Source: an uncultured Oribacterium sp.
GTDB lineage: Bacteria; Bacillota; Clostridia; Lachnospirales; Lachnospiraceae
Assembly (NCBI GenBank): GCA_900770445.1
Contig: CAAGKO010000084.1
Coordinates: 1-63,840 of the forward strand
Length of the DNA stretch: 63,840 nt
Direction of reading: 5' to 3'
Part shown: one piece after another, positions 32,179 through 41,871 of the stretch
Position numbering within the stretch: position 1 is the first letter of the stretch
Layout of the letters: each line of letters begins with the position of its first letter
Translations under genes and position numbers: made by a program
The notes under the pieces: generated by a model
Database searches by the model: none
What the model was told of the DNA's origin: nothing
What the model saw: the letters and a program-made list of their open reading frames with translations, nothing else

Positions 32179-33192
32179 TTGAAAACCATAAGCATCGTCA
32201 TTCCATGCTATAACGAGCAGGAGAACGTCGTTCCGCTCTACGAGGCCCTTCGGAGCATGTTCGCTTCCGAGCTCCCTCAGTACCGCTACGAGCTCCTCTA
32301 CATCGACAATGATTCCCACGACGAGACGCGTGCGCTGATCCGCGGCCTCTGCGCGCAGGACCCGCAGGTGAAGGCCATCTTCAATGCGAAGAACTTCGGC
32401 CAGTTCAACAGCCCGTACTACGCGATGCTGCAGTCCACCGGCGACGCCACGATCCTCATGGCCGCCGACTTCCAGGACCCGGTCGAGATGATCCCGCAGT
32501 TCGTCGCAGCCTGGGAGGAGGGCTATAAGATCGCCATCGGCGTGAAGACCCACTCGAAGGAAAATCCGTTCATGTACGCCCTCCGCGGCCTCTACTACAA
32601 GCTCATAAAGAAGATGTCCTCTGTCGACCAGATCGCGCAGTTCACCGGCTTCGGCCTCTACGACCGCGCCTTCATCGACGTTATGCGGCAGCTCAATGAT
32701 CCGACGCCGTTCCTGCGTGGCATCGTCGCCGAGCTCGGTTTCCACCGGAAGGAAATTCCGTACACTCAGCCGAAGCGCCGCGCCGGCATCACGCATAACA
32801 ACCTCTACACCCTGTATGACGCCGCGATGCTCGGCTTCACGAGCTACACGAAGGTCGGCCTCCGTATGGCCGTGTTCTTCGGTGCCGCCTGCAGCGCCAT
32901 CAGCATGCTGATCGCCGTCATTTACCTCGTCATGAAGCTCATCTGGTGGGATCGCTTCCCGGCCGGCATGGCCCCGATGCTCATCGGCATGCTCTTCCTC
33001 GGCTCCGTGCAGATCTTCTTCATCGGCCTGCTCGGCGAGTACATCCTGAGCATCAACCAGCGCGTCATGCGCCGCCCGCTCGTCGTCGAGGAGGAGCGCC
33101 TGAACTTCCCGGAGGACGCGATGATCGACGGCATGGCCGACGCTTCCCGCACCGAGGCCAATGCTGAGAGGACGGACCACCCGCTCAGCTGA
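32179..33192 (+). CDS. GtrB/DPM1-like undecaprenyl-phosphate glycosyltransferase (GT2)
   Basis: 337 residues from a TTG start at 32179 that has TTAGGAG eight bases upstream; the longer frame from 31996 reads through low-complexity sequence. The GT2 fold is complete: ISIVIPCYNEQENV, the catalytic AADFQDPVEM, and the acceptor-side FLRGIVAELGF. Two C-terminal membrane helices (about 240-265 and 275-300) follow. Such enzymes load a sugar on undecaprenyl phosphate at the membrane for later transfer to a glycan or wall polymer. The C-terminal tail ends in a short EANAERT low-complexity segment. Confidence 0.88.
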   Translation: MKTISIVIPCYNEQENVVPLYEALRSMFASELPQYRYELLYIDNDSHDETRALIRGLCAQDPQVKAIFNAKNFGQFNSPYYAMLQSTGDATILMAADFQDPVEMIPQFVAAWEEGYKIAIGVKTHSKENPFMYALRGLYYKLIKKMSSVDQIAQFTGFGLYDRAFIDVMRQLNDPTPFLRGIVAELGFHRKEIPYTQPKRRAGITHNNLYTLYDAAMLGFTSYTKVGLRMAVFFGAACSAISMLIAVIYLVMKLIWWDRFPAGMAPMLIGMLFLGSVQIFFIGLLGEYILSINQRVMRRPLVVEEERLNFPEDAMIDGMADASRTEANAERTDHPLS

Positions 33193-33302
33193 TGCAGCCC
33201 TCGGCTCCGCTGCCGGGACAGTGAAGAACGGCCATCTGCCTGCCGCCCGACGGCATTGAACGAAGCCCGCGCAGCGTCGCCGGCTCATATAAAGGAAATA
33301 TC

Positions 33303-35990
33303 ATGTTACGATTTAAAGTAGATATCGCGCTGGCGCGTGAGGGCGAACTCATGCTCCAGGGCTGGGCCTTCGGCTCAAATCCAGAAGAAGAAGTGAAGCT
33401 CACGGTCGTGGATCAGGCAGGCAACCCTGTCCCGGGCACGACCGTGTCCTCTGTACGCCGTGATGAGGTGGTGAGCGCCTTTTTCGGCGACTATGTGAAG
33501 GCCCACGGGGCGCTCCGGCGCGACCTCGGCTTCGACGTGCACACTCCGTACGCACAGGGCGAGACCCGTATCCTCGTGATCCAGGCCGACGGCCAGACGA
33601 AGCGCGTGAAGTTCACCGACCACATCCTCGAGGAGTTCAACTCCGTCGCCCACCGGAAACGCGAGAAGCTCCTCGCCCTGTTCCACTGGGAGACCGTCGA
33701 GGTGGCCTGGGAGTACTTCCGGAAGCACGGCCTCCGCGCTCTCTTTAAGAAGTCCGTCCACAAGATCCAGAACATGCAGGACGACTACGACTACAACGAG
33801 TGGTATAAGAAGGTCCGCATCAGCGACGATGAGCTCGCGAAGCAGCGGGAGAGCGCCGGCAATTTCGCGCAGCAGCCGACCTTCTCCATCGTGATCCCGG
33901 TTTACGCGACCCCGGAGAAGTTCCTCCGCCGCATGCTCGACTCCATCCGTGCACAAACCTACCCGATGTTCGAGGTCTGCCTCGTGGACGCGACCCCGTA
34001 CGCGAAGATTCAGCACGACCCGGCGCAGGGCCGGACACCGCAGGAGGTCCTCGCCGAGTACGCCGCCGCAGACAGCCGCTTCCGCTACGAGACCCTCGCG
34101 GAGAACCTCGGCATCGCGGAGAACACCAACGCCGCGATCCGCATGGCGACCGGTGACTTCATCGTCCTCGCCGACCATGACGACGAGCTCGAGCCGCAGG
34201 CCCTCTATGAGTGTGTTCGCGCGATCAATGCCCATCCAGACGTCCAGGTTCTCTATTCCGACGAGGACAAGGTCGACTTCGAGGACATCTACTACTTCGA
34301 GCCGCACTTCAAGACCGACTTCAACCCGGACCTGCTCCGCTCCGTGAACTACATCTGCCACCTCTTCGTCGCCCGCCGCAGCCTCCTCGACGCCATCGCC
34401 GAGACCGACGCCGACGGCCGGAAGATCTACGAACGCAGCGCCTACGACGGTGCGCAGGACTACGACCTCATCCTCCGCGCCACCGAAAAAGCCCAGGCGA
34501 TGGAGCGCGCCCGTCTCGTTTCCTGCGCCAATGCTTCCGCCGATAACGCAGTCACGGACGCGCAGCAGAGTGACGCCGTTGCTTCGACTACGGCTGGCGT
34601 CGATGACCGGACAGCAGCTACGGAGGTCGATGCTGAGCCGAAGGAGAGTGCACAGCCGGCCCTCGCCGCGGCGCTGAACTCGCTTGATCAGGCGCTTCTC
34701 CGCCAGGGCCGCTTCACCAGCAGCAACATCATTCACATCCCGATGGTGCTGTACCACTGGCGCGCACACCAGGCGTCCACCGCGCAGCACCCGGAAGCGA
34801 AGCTCTACGCCTTCGAAGCCGGCGCCCGTGCCGTGTATGACCACTGCAAGCGCATCGGCCTTCCGATCCGAAAGGTCGAGCAGGGCATCACCTACGGCTT
34901 CTACCACCCGATCTACGAAAATCAGCAGCCGCTGATCTCCGTCGTGATCCCGAATAAGGACCACACCGCCGACCTCGATCAGGCCATCACCTCACTGAGT
35001 GCCGGAAACTATAAAAACCTCGAGTTCATCATCGTCGAGAACAACTCGGATCAGCCGGAGACCTGGAAGTACTACGAGGAACTGAAGAACCGCTTCCCGG
35101 AAGAGCTTCCGGCAGACTTTATCGATCCGGCGACCTGCGGTGCGATGCGCACTTCGGAAACTTCGACTGCGGAATCGAACTCCGCCACATCGAAGCCGGC
35201 GCAGATATCGGCTGATCACAGCGCCGCGGCATCGGTTCTTCCGCAGCCGGTTGTGAAGGTCGTGAAGTGGGACGGCCCGTTCAACTACTCCGCGATCAAC
35301 AACTACGGTGTTCAGTTCACGCACGGCCAGTACCTGCTCTTCCTGAACAACGACATCGAGGAGATCGACCCGGATTCCATCGATGAGATGATCGGCTATG
35401 TACAGCGCGAAGACGTCGGCATCTGCGGCGCCCGCCTCCTGTACCCGGACGAAGACATCCAGCACGCCGGCGTCATCATGGGCATGGGCGGTATCGCCGG
35501 TGCCGCCTTCGTACGCACCCACGACTCGGACCTCAGCTACATGCACCGCGCGAAGTGCATCCAGGACTACTCCTGCGTCACTGCAGCCTGCCTCCTCACG
35601 AAGCGCAGCCTCTTCGATGCGGTCGGCGGCTTCACCGAGAAGCTCGCCGTCGCCTTCAACGACGTCGACTACTGTATGAAGGTCCGCGCCCTCGGAAAGC
35701 TCGTCGTGTATAACCCATACGCGAAGTTCTACCACTACGAATCGAAGTCCCGCGGCATGGAAGACACCCCGGAGAAGCTCGCCCGCTTCCACTCCGAAAT
35801 CCTCACCTTCGGCACCACCTGGAAGGACATCCTCCGCGACGGCGACCCGTACTACAGCCCGGCCCTCACCTTCCGAAAGGCAAACTTCGCCCTAAAGGAC
35901 CTTACCCAGGAACAGGTCGGCGAACCCATGCACTACGCCCTCCTGAAAGGCATCGTCTGGGACGGTCCCGACGCCGGCACCCAGTCGTAA
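33303..35990 (+). CDS. Large bifunctional glycosyltransferase with two GT2 domains
   Basis: 895 residues. A beta-rich N-terminal domain (about 1-110) is followed by GT2 domain one (SIVIPVYATPEKFLRRMLDS near 200; LADHDDELEP; DEDKVDFEDIYY) and GT2 domain two (ISVVIPNKDHTADLDQAITS near 545; FLNNDIEEI). Two Ala/Ser-rich inserts (about 400-460 and 610-650) break otherwise well conserved domains. Proteins of this layout extend rhamnan or other surface polysaccharides in Firmicutes. AAAGGAAA precedes the ATG. It belongs with the neighbouring GtrB-like and initiating transferases in one surface-glycan locus. Confidence 0.87.
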   Translation: MLRFKVDIALAREGELMLQGWAFGSNPEEEVKLTVVDQAGNPVPGTTVSSVRRDEVVSAFFGDYVKAHGALRRDLGFDVHTPYAQGETRILVIQADGQTKRVKFTDHILEEFNSVAHRKREKLLALFHWETVEVAWEYFRKHGLRALFKKSVHKIQNMQDDYDYNEWYKKVRISDDELAKQRESAGNFAQQPTFSIVIPVYATPEKFLRRMLDSIRAQTYPMFEVCLVDATPYAKIQHDPAQGRTPQEVLAEYAAADSRFRYETLAENLGIAENTNAAIRMATGDFIVLADHDDELEPQALYECVRAINAHPDVQVLYSDEDKVDFEDIYYFEPHFKTDFNPDLLRSVNYICHLFVARRSLLDAIAETDADGRKIYERSAYDGAQDYDLILRATEKAQAMERARLVSCANASADNAVTDAQQSDAVASTTAGVDDRTAATEVDAEPKESAQPALAAALNSLDQALLRQGRFTSSNIIHIPMVLYHWRAHQASTAQHPEAKLYAFEAGARAVYDHCKRIGLPIRKVEQGITYGFYHPIYENQQPLISVVIPNKDHTADLDQAITSLSAGNYKNLEFIIVENNSDQPETWKYYEELKNRFPEELPADFIDPATCGAMRTSETSTAESNSATSKPAQISADHSAAASVLPQPVVKVVKWDGPFNYSAINNYGVQFTHGQYLLFLNNDIEEIDPDSIDEMIGYVQREDVGICGARLLYPDEDIQHAGVIMGMGGIAGAAFVRTHDSDLSYMHRAKCIQDYSCVTAACLLTKRSLFDAVGGFTEKLAVAFNDVDYCMKVRALGKLVVYNPYAKFYHYESKSRGMEDTPEKLARFHSEILTFGTTWKDILRDGDPYYSPALTFRKANFALKDLTQEQVGEPMHYALLKGIVWDGPDAGTQS

Positions 35991-36074
35991 AACCAGATGC
36001 CAGGACGGGAAATCCTAAGAAATTTCTGACATCCTTGCACTAGGTTTTTCGTAAAAATAGAGTATACTCCCAGT

Positions 36075-37490
36075 ATGATTAAAGATAACCAGCGTTTTTT
36101 AAATAAGCTTCACGTCCTTCTGGACGTCCTCATCATCTGCGTGTCCTACGCCCTCGCATGGCTCCTGACGATCGTCGCACCGATCTTCCCGGCGGGCCAC
36201 GGCGTACTCCCGCCGCAGGTCTATTTTGCTGCGCTCATTCCGATCGTACCGTCGTACCTCCTTCTCTACTGGGCGTTCCATCTGTACGAGCCGAAGCGCA
36301 CCCACTCGAAGCGCGCCGAGCTCTGGCACATCTGCCAGGCCTGTGCCGTCGGCCTCATGCTGCTGACCTCTGTCCTCTTTGCCTTCCGTCGCTCTGGATA
36401 CTTCGGCAACTTCTCGACCCGTATGCTCGTCGCGTTCTCCATCATCGACATCACCCTGACGACGATCGAACGCTTCGGCATCCGCTATACCCTGTCGCGC
36501 CTCCGCCGGAAAGGCTTCAACCAGAAGCATGTCATGCTCGTCGGCTTCTCGGACGCCTCCGACCAGTTCATCGACGCCTGCCGCCGCAACCCGGACTGGG
36601 GCTACCACATCTACGGCGTCGTCGACGACATCGCGGAAGTCGGTGAGAGCTACAAGGGCATCCAGGTCGTCGGCCGCATCTCTGAGCTGGAGCACATCCT
36701 CGCGCAGAACGCCATCGACGAAATCGCGATCACCCTGCCGCTCGCAGCCTATGCGAAGCTCGACGGCATCGTCCACGTCTGCGAGAAGTCCGGCGTCCAC
36801 ACGAAGTTCATCCCGGACTATAACAACATCATCCACTCGAAGCCGGTCACCGAAGACATGGACGGCCTCCCGGTCATCAACATCCGGAACGTCCCGCTCA
36901 CCGACCCGGTCAAGGCCACCGCGAAGCGCGCCGTCGACATCTGCGGCGCCCTCGTCGGCATCGTCCTCTTCAGCCCGATCATGCTCGTCGTCGCGATCCT
37001 CATCAAGCTCACCTCGCCGGGCCCGATCATCTTTAAGCAGGAGCGCGTCGGCCTTCATAACAGGCCGTTCATGATGTACAAGTTCCGCTCCATGGTGCAG
37101 CAGACCGAAGCCGACGAAAAGAAGGGCTGGACCGTCCCGGGCGACCCGCGCGTCACCCGCGTCGGACGCTTCATCCGGAAAACCTCCATCGACGAGTTCC
37201 CGCAGTTCTTCAACGTCCTCGCCGGCCAGATGTCCCTCATCGGCCCGCGACCGGAGCGCACCCAGTTCGTCGAGATGTTTAAGGAGGAGATCCCGCGCTA
37301 CATGATCAAGCATCAGGTCCGCCCGGGCATGACCGGCTGGGCTCAGGTCAACGGCCTCCGCGGCGACACCTCGATCTACGAACGTGTCAAGTACGACATC
37401 TGGTACATCGAGAACTGGACCATGTCCCTCGACGTAAAAATCCTTTTCCTCACGATTTTTAAAGGATTCGTAAACAAAAATGCATATTAG
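36075..37490 (+). CDS. Polyprenyl-phosphate sugar-1-phosphate transferase (initiating transferase)
   Basis: 471 residues. Four or five N-terminal membrane helices are followed by a soluble nucleotide-binding-like domain (about 135-260). The C-terminal Bac_transf domain contains KRAVDICGALVGIVLFSPIM, FKQERVGLHNRPF, YKFRSMV, SIDEFPQFFNVL and GPRPERTQF. It starts polysaccharide repeat-unit assembly by moving a sugar phosphate to undecaprenyl phosphate. There is no Shine-Dalgarno sequence. A TATACT box ends only 6 bp before the ATG, so the message may be leaderless. A terminator follows at 37500-37540. Confidence 0.92.
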   Translation: MIKDNQRFLNKLHVLLDVLIICVSYALAWLLTIVAPIFPAGHGVLPPQVYFAALIPIVPSYLLLYWAFHLYEPKRTHSKRAELWHICQACAVGLMLLTSVLFAFRRSGYFGNFSTRMLVAFSIIDITLTTIERFGIRYTLSRLRRKGFNQKHVMLVGFSDASDQFIDACRRNPDWGYHIYGVVDDIAEVGESYKGIQVVGRISELEHILAQNAIDEIAITLPLAAYAKLDGIVHVCEKSGVHTKFIPDYNNIIHSKPVTEDMDGLPVINIRNVPLTDPVKATAKRAVDICGALVGIVLFSPIMLVVAILIKLTSPGPIIFKQERVGLHNRPFMMYKFRSMVQQTEADEKKGWTVPGDPRVTRVGRFIRKTSIDEFPQFFNVLAGQMSLIGPRPERTQFVEMFKEEIPRYMIKHQVRPGMTGWAQVNGLRGDTSIYERVKYDIWYIENWTMSLDVKILFLTIFKGFVNKNAY

Positions 37491-37499
37491 GTAAACCCC

Positions 37500-37540
37500 G
37501 CGGGTGTATAGTATATTCAGTATTATATACCCGCTCTTTT
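37500..37540 (+). terminator. Intrinsic terminator after the initiating transferase gene
   Basis: GCGGGTGTATA (37500-37510) pairs with TATATACCCGC (37524-37534), one wobble, then TCTTTT. Confidence 0.8.
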
Positions 37541-37552
37541 ACTGCATATCCA

Positions 37553-37664
37553 CGTGCTTCGGCTCGTGCATCCGCCCAGAGCGCGCATACCGGCCCGCAT
37601 TTTCCCATGTTCTCACCGTGCTTCGGCCAATGCACCCGTCCGGGACGCACATACCGCCCCGCGG
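37553..37664. repeat. Imperfect 64-bp direct repeat, two units
   Basis: CGTGCTTCGGC begins at 37553 and 37617. Both units continue with GCATCCGCCC/GCACCCGTCC and CGCATACCGGCCCGC/CGCACATACCGCCCCGC. It lies in the gap before the LCP gene and has no coding support. Confidence 0.65.
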
Positions 37665-37694
37665 GTTCGTCGGAGATCGTAAGATCTTAGGGAA

Positions 37695-37723
37695 TTGCCG
37701 AAGCACGGCAAGTATGGTAAAAT
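37695..37723 (+). promoter_or_regulatory. Putative promoter of the LCP gene
   Basis: TTGCCG (37695-37700) and TAAAAT (37718-37723), 17-bp spacer, about 50 bp upstream of the ATG at 37776. Confidence 0.45.
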
Positions 37724-37775
37724 CGTCTAAGTTTTTTTGAAAAGTAGCTGCAACCCGCAGTATGAGGATAAACGA

Positions 37776-40088
37776 ATGGCACTTGATAGTGGCAAGGAAA
37801 CGCGCCGCCCGCACACGCAGGCAGAGGCAGAAGCCGAACAGCGCGCACTCGAAGATCGAATCGTAAATGATAAGCAGATGGCCGGCCGGCTCATGGATAA
37901 GGCCATGAACCCGCAGAGCGGTGACGCGGCGACACCTCGTCGCAGTAACCCATACCTCTCGGAGATGGAAGCAGAGCGAAGAGCAGCCAGAGCCGCAGAT
38001 GGTACAGCCCGTACCCCACACGCGCCGGACGTTCACGCAGCGGCGGGCATGACCGGGGCAGAAGCTTCCGGGGCATCGGATGCTCGTTCAGCAGTCGGCA
38101 TGACCGGAACCACCGGCACCCGCCCAACTTCCGGAACCACCGGTACCCGACCGGCATCCGGATCCACCACCCGCCCACGTCGCACGACGCCGGTGAAGAA
38201 GCCACAGGAGGCCCAGCCGGGCGTCCGCCAGCTCAACAGCATCGGCGAGGGCCAGTTCGACGCCGACTACGAGCGCCGCATGCGTGATAAAAAGAAGAAG
38301 GCCCGTCGCACCCGTATCATCACCATGGTGATCGTCGAGCTCCTGACCCTCGTCTGCATCTTCGGCTTCGGCTTCGTCTACCGCTACATGCACATGACCG
38401 CCGACGTCGCCTTCGATGTCAGCAAGGTACGAAACGATAACATCGACATCTCCCAGAAGCAGAAGATGTCCGGCTACTGGACCGTCGCCGTCTTCGGCGT
38501 CGACTCCCGTAACGGCGACGTCGGCAAGGGCGCGAACGCCGATGTACAGATCATCGCGAACGTCAACATGGGCACCGGTGACATCACCCTGACCTCCGTC
38601 TACCGTGATACCTACCTGAACCTCGGAAAGGGTGACCGCTACTCGAAGAGCAACGCGGCCTACGCCGAGGGCGGACCGGAGCAGGCCGTCGCGATGCTGA
38701 ATAAAAACCTCGACCTCGACATCGAGAATTACGTCACCTTCAACTGGAAAGCCGTGGCGGACGTCATCGACCTCCTCGGCGGCGTGGATATCGACGTCTC
38801 GAAGGCGGCTTTCTACTATATGAATGCCTACATTCACGAAACCTGCCTGAAGTCCGGCATCAGCGCACAGAACCCGGCGGCCATGTATATTAAGCAGGCC
38901 GGCCCGCAGCACCTGAACGGCGTCCAGGCTGTGGCCTACGCCCGCCTCCGTTACATGGACAGCGATTTCGAGCGTACGAAGCGCCAGCGTGAAGTTATCT
39001 CGCAGTGCCTCGACCTCGCGAAGAAGACCGACCTCGCGACCCTCACGAAGATCATCGACACCGTGCTCCCGCAGGTGGCCTTCAACATCGACACCGCGGA
39101 CATCATCGAGCTCGCGAAGGGCATCTCCCGCTACAACATCCGCGAGTCCGTCGGCTTCCCGAAGGACCTGAAGGATCAGATGATGGGGAAGAAGGGTGCA
39201 TGCGTCATTCCGGCGACACTCGAGTCCAATGTCGTCTGGCTCCACAGCATTCTCTTCGCGGATGAGAACTACAGCGTATCGGATGCGGTGAAGCGCTACT
39301 CCCAGAAGATCTCGGATGACTCCGGCTACTATGCGAGCCATAAGGAGTCGGAAGAGTCGGATAAGAAGTTCACGAAGTCCGGCGAGGACGAGATCGAGAA
39401 GACGAAGGCCGAGACCGATGCGGATGGCAACACCATCAAGAAGCAGAAGACCGATAAGGACGGATATTTGATTAAGGGCACCGACGCCGACGGCAAGTAC
39501 ATCTACGAGACCGACGCGGACGGTCATAAGATCAAAGCAAACACCGAGACGAAGGCCGATGAAACGAAGGAATCCGAGACCGATGCCGATGGCAATGTCA
39601 TCAAGGTCCCGAAGACCGACAAGAACGGCTACCTCATCAAGGGCGTCGACAAGAACGGCAAGTATATCTACGAGACCGATGCCGACGGCAATAAGATAAA
39701 GGCCGACACCGAAACGACGAAGTCCGACGAGACGAAGGAAGGCGAAACCAAGGAATCTGAGACCGACGAGGGCGAGATCATCGAAGGTCCGACGAAGGAA
39801 ACCAAGGAAAACCAGAAGGAAACGAAGGACGAGACGAAGGAGTCGAAGAAGGATAACAGCTCGGAGACCAAGGAAAGTCAGAAGGAAACCATCGAAGAGC
39901 CGGGCAAGACCCCGGAGAACAGCTATGACGGCCCGGGCAGCAGCTCCGGCTCGAATCATAACAGCAGCACCGCCGGTCCTGGCTCCGGCTCAAACAACAG
40001 CAGCGGCGAAGGACCGGGCAGCAGCCACACCGGCGAAGTCATCCCCGGCGGCCCGGGCGGTGAACTCGTCGAGGGCCCTGGCGCATAA
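37776..40088 (+). CDS. LytR-CpsA-Psr (LCP) family glycopolymer ligase with repetitive C-terminal tail
   Basis: 770 residues from the ATG at 37776 (GAGGAT upstream). The cytoplasmic N terminus of about 180 residues is low in complexity; one membrane helix follows (MVIVELLTLVCIFGFGFVY). The LCP domain (VAVFGVDSRNGDVGKGANAD, LTSVYRDTYL, AYARLRYMDSDFERTKRQRE) lies at about 245-480. The outer tail carries two copies of a Lys/Asp/Thr repeat (from about 546 and 600, each with DGYLIKG or NGYLIKG and KYIYETDADG), then Glu/Lys-rich and Gly/Ser-rich segments. LCP enzymes attach undecaprenyl-linked polymers to peptidoglycan, which suits the end of this locus. The tail may span the wall. Confidence 0.9.
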   Translation: MALDSGKETRRPHTQAEAEAEQRALEDRIVNDKQMAGRLMDKAMNPQSGDAATPRRSNPYLSEMEAERRAARAADGTARTPHAPDVHAAAGMTGAEASGASDARSAVGMTGTTGTRPTSGTTGTRPASGSTTRPRRTTPVKKPQEAQPGVRQLNSIGEGQFDADYERRMRDKKKKARRTRIITMVIVELLTLVCIFGFGFVYRYMHMTADVAFDVSKVRNDNIDISQKQKMSGYWTVAVFGVDSRNGDVGKGANADVQIIANVNMGTGDITLTSVYRDTYLNLGKGDRYSKSNAAYAEGGPEQAVAMLNKNLDLDIENYVTFNWKAVADVIDLLGGVDIDVSKAAFYYMNAYIHETCLKSGISAQNPAAMYIKQAGPQHLNGVQAVAYARLRYMDSDFERTKRQREVISQCLDLAKKTDLATLTKIIDTVLPQVAFNIDTADIIELAKGISRYNIRESVGFPKDLKDQMMGKKGACVIPATLESNVVWLHSILFADENYSVSDAVKRYSQKISDDSGYYASHKESEESDKKFTKSGEDEIEKTKAETDADGNTIKKQKTDKDGYLIKGTDADGKYIYETDADGHKIKANTETKADETKESETDADGNVIKVPKTDKNGYLIKGVDKNGKYIYETDADGNKIKADTETTKSDETKEGETKESETDEGEIIEGPTKETKENQKETKDETKESKKDNSSETKESQKETIEEPGKTPENSYDGPGSSSGSNHNSSTAGPGSGSNNSSGEGPGSSHTGEVIPGGPGGELVEGPGA

Positions 40089-40200
40089 TACGAACGACAC
40101 AGACAGATTTCAGCGCGGATTGACCGAAAGGGGCGATTTGGCGCTGAAATTTGCTACATGAACATATTTTTTACAATCAATTACATAAAGGAGCTTCTCT

Positions 40201-41871
40201 ATGAGCAAGCAAAAGAAATCCGGCAACGCAGTAAAGAATACACAGACAGGTACTGAAAGCGCTTGCATCAACCAGCGCTTCGGTCGCATCACCGGCACCC
40301 TGATGACCATCTACGTGCTTTTCTACCTTTGTGTCTTCCCACTCGCAACCCACGATAAGTACTTCGACATCCTTGATTTTCGCTTCAAGCTCTACTGGAT
40401 CCCGACCCTCATCTACGGCATCCTTTTTCTCGTGCTGGGCATCTTCTATCTGATTTCCGATAAGCGTAGTAATGGCGGTGCTCTCACCGCGAAGCTGAAG
40501 GAGAATCTGAAGTGGAGCGTCCTGAAGACGAAGCTTACGAAGACGGACATCTGCTTCATCGCGCTGATCTTCATTATGACCCTGTCGGTACTCTTCGCGG
40601 ACTACCAGTACGAAGCCCTCTGGGGCAGCCGCGGCCGCTTCAACGGCCTCGTTCTCTGGCTCATGTTCTTTATCGCGTATTGGCTGGTGACCAGATTCTA
40701 TCATTTCAAAAAATGGCACCTCTATGCCTACCTCATCGCCGCGTGCCTCCCGGAAATCTGGGGAATCACCGACTTTTTCATGCTGGATCTGCTTCACTTC
40801 CATGTAGGCGGAGCTGCAGAATATATTTATACCTTTGTTTCAAGCGTTGGAAACATCAATACCTATACAAATATGGTTGCACTGCATTTCGGCGCAGCCG
40901 TCACGCTCTTTGTACTTTCGGAGCGCAAGTGGGAAAAGCTGCTGACCTTCGTAGCCGTTGCGATTTCATCCTTTGCCATCGTGATGGGCATCAGTGATAA
41001 CGGACTTCTGGCTGCGGGCGCTATCTTTGCGTTTCTTCCATTTGTGGCCTGGACATCACGACGGAACGTGGCTCGTTTTTTTGTGACCTTTAGTATCTTT
41101 GCAACGAGTGTACTTGTGACGGCATATCTGACGACGCAGCACGCGACCATTGCAGTTGCCGATGGCGGCAGTGTACTCGTGACGATCGGAAAGACCAGGG
41201 CGTTCATACTTCTTACAGCAGCATTATGGCTGTTCACGATGGTGATCGCCGTTCTGTTCCGCAGAAAAAAATCAGCTGAACAGGAAGCAAAGACTACGCG
41301 AGTTGCGCGCCGTATCTGGCTGGTTCTGTTTATCGTAGCTGTGGTGGCAGTGATTGCGGTTCTGGTAGATGCAAACAGTGGGCGACATCCGGAAATATGG
41401 GAAGCCTATAAGAATGTTCTTATATTCAGTGATACCTGGGGAACCGGCAGAGGTATCAACTGGCGATTCGCCTGGGAGTTCTTCACGGAAAAGTCGAGCT
41501 TCCTGGATAAGCTGATTGGCAACGGTCCGGATACCTACTACATCATCACGATGGATAACTTCAAGCGTCTTATGAAGGACGCCGGATATGGTATTTTTGA
41601 TTCGGCCCATAACGAATATCTGGAATGCCTCGTGACGATCGGCATACTGGGGACGATCGCATACCTCAGCCTGCTTGCGACGAGCCTTCGTCAGATGCTG
41701 AAAAGCAGAAAGAATGTATATGCTGTAGCAAGCGGCTTTGCGATTCTAGCATATGCCGTGCAGGCGGTGGTAAACATCGCGATCCCGATTACGACACCGA
41801 TTTTTATGATCCTTCTTTATGTGGGTATCAACAGCTCGCGATCATCGAACTGTGAGAAAGGAACGTTATGA
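40201..41871 (+). CDS. O-antigen ligase/polymerase-like membrane protein (Wzy/WaaL)
   Basis: 556 residues, twelve or so membrane segments, with the large outer loop and the motif SAHNEYLECLVTIGILGTIAY near the C terminus, as in the Wzy_C/WaaL family. It probably polymerises or ligates lipid-linked glycan units. AAAGGAG precedes the ATG. Codon style changes inside the gene at about 40,790: the first 200 codons are rich in C-ending codons, the remainder uses many A/T-ending ones. This suggests recombination within the gene. It overlaps the next gene by 4 bp. Confidence 0.85.
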   Translation: MSKQKKSGNAVKNTQTGTESACINQRFGRITGTLMTIYVLFYLCVFPLATHDKYFDILDFRFKLYWIPTLIYGILFLVLGIFYLISDKRSNGGALTAKLKENLKWSVLKTKLTKTDICFIALIFIMTLSVLFADYQYEALWGSRGRFNGLVLWLMFFIAYWLVTRFYHFKKWHLYAYLIAACLPEIWGITDFFMLDLLHFHVGGAAEYIYTFVSSVGNINTYTNMVALHFGAAVTLFVLSERKWEKLLTFVAVAISSFAIVMGISDNGLLAAGAIFAFLPFVAWTSRRNVARFFVTFSIFATSVLVTAYLTTQHATIAVADGGSVLVTIGKTRAFILLTAALWLFTMVIAVLFRRKKSAEQEAKTTRVARRIWLVLFIVAVVAVIAVLVDANSGRHPEIWEAYKNVLIFSDTWGTGRGINWRFAWEFFTEKSSFLDKLIGNGPDTYYIITMDNFKRLMKDAGYGIFDSAHNEYLECLVTIGILGTIAYLSLLATSLRQMLKSRKNVYAVASGFAILAYAVQAVVNIAIPITTPIFMILLYVGINSSRSSNCEKGTL

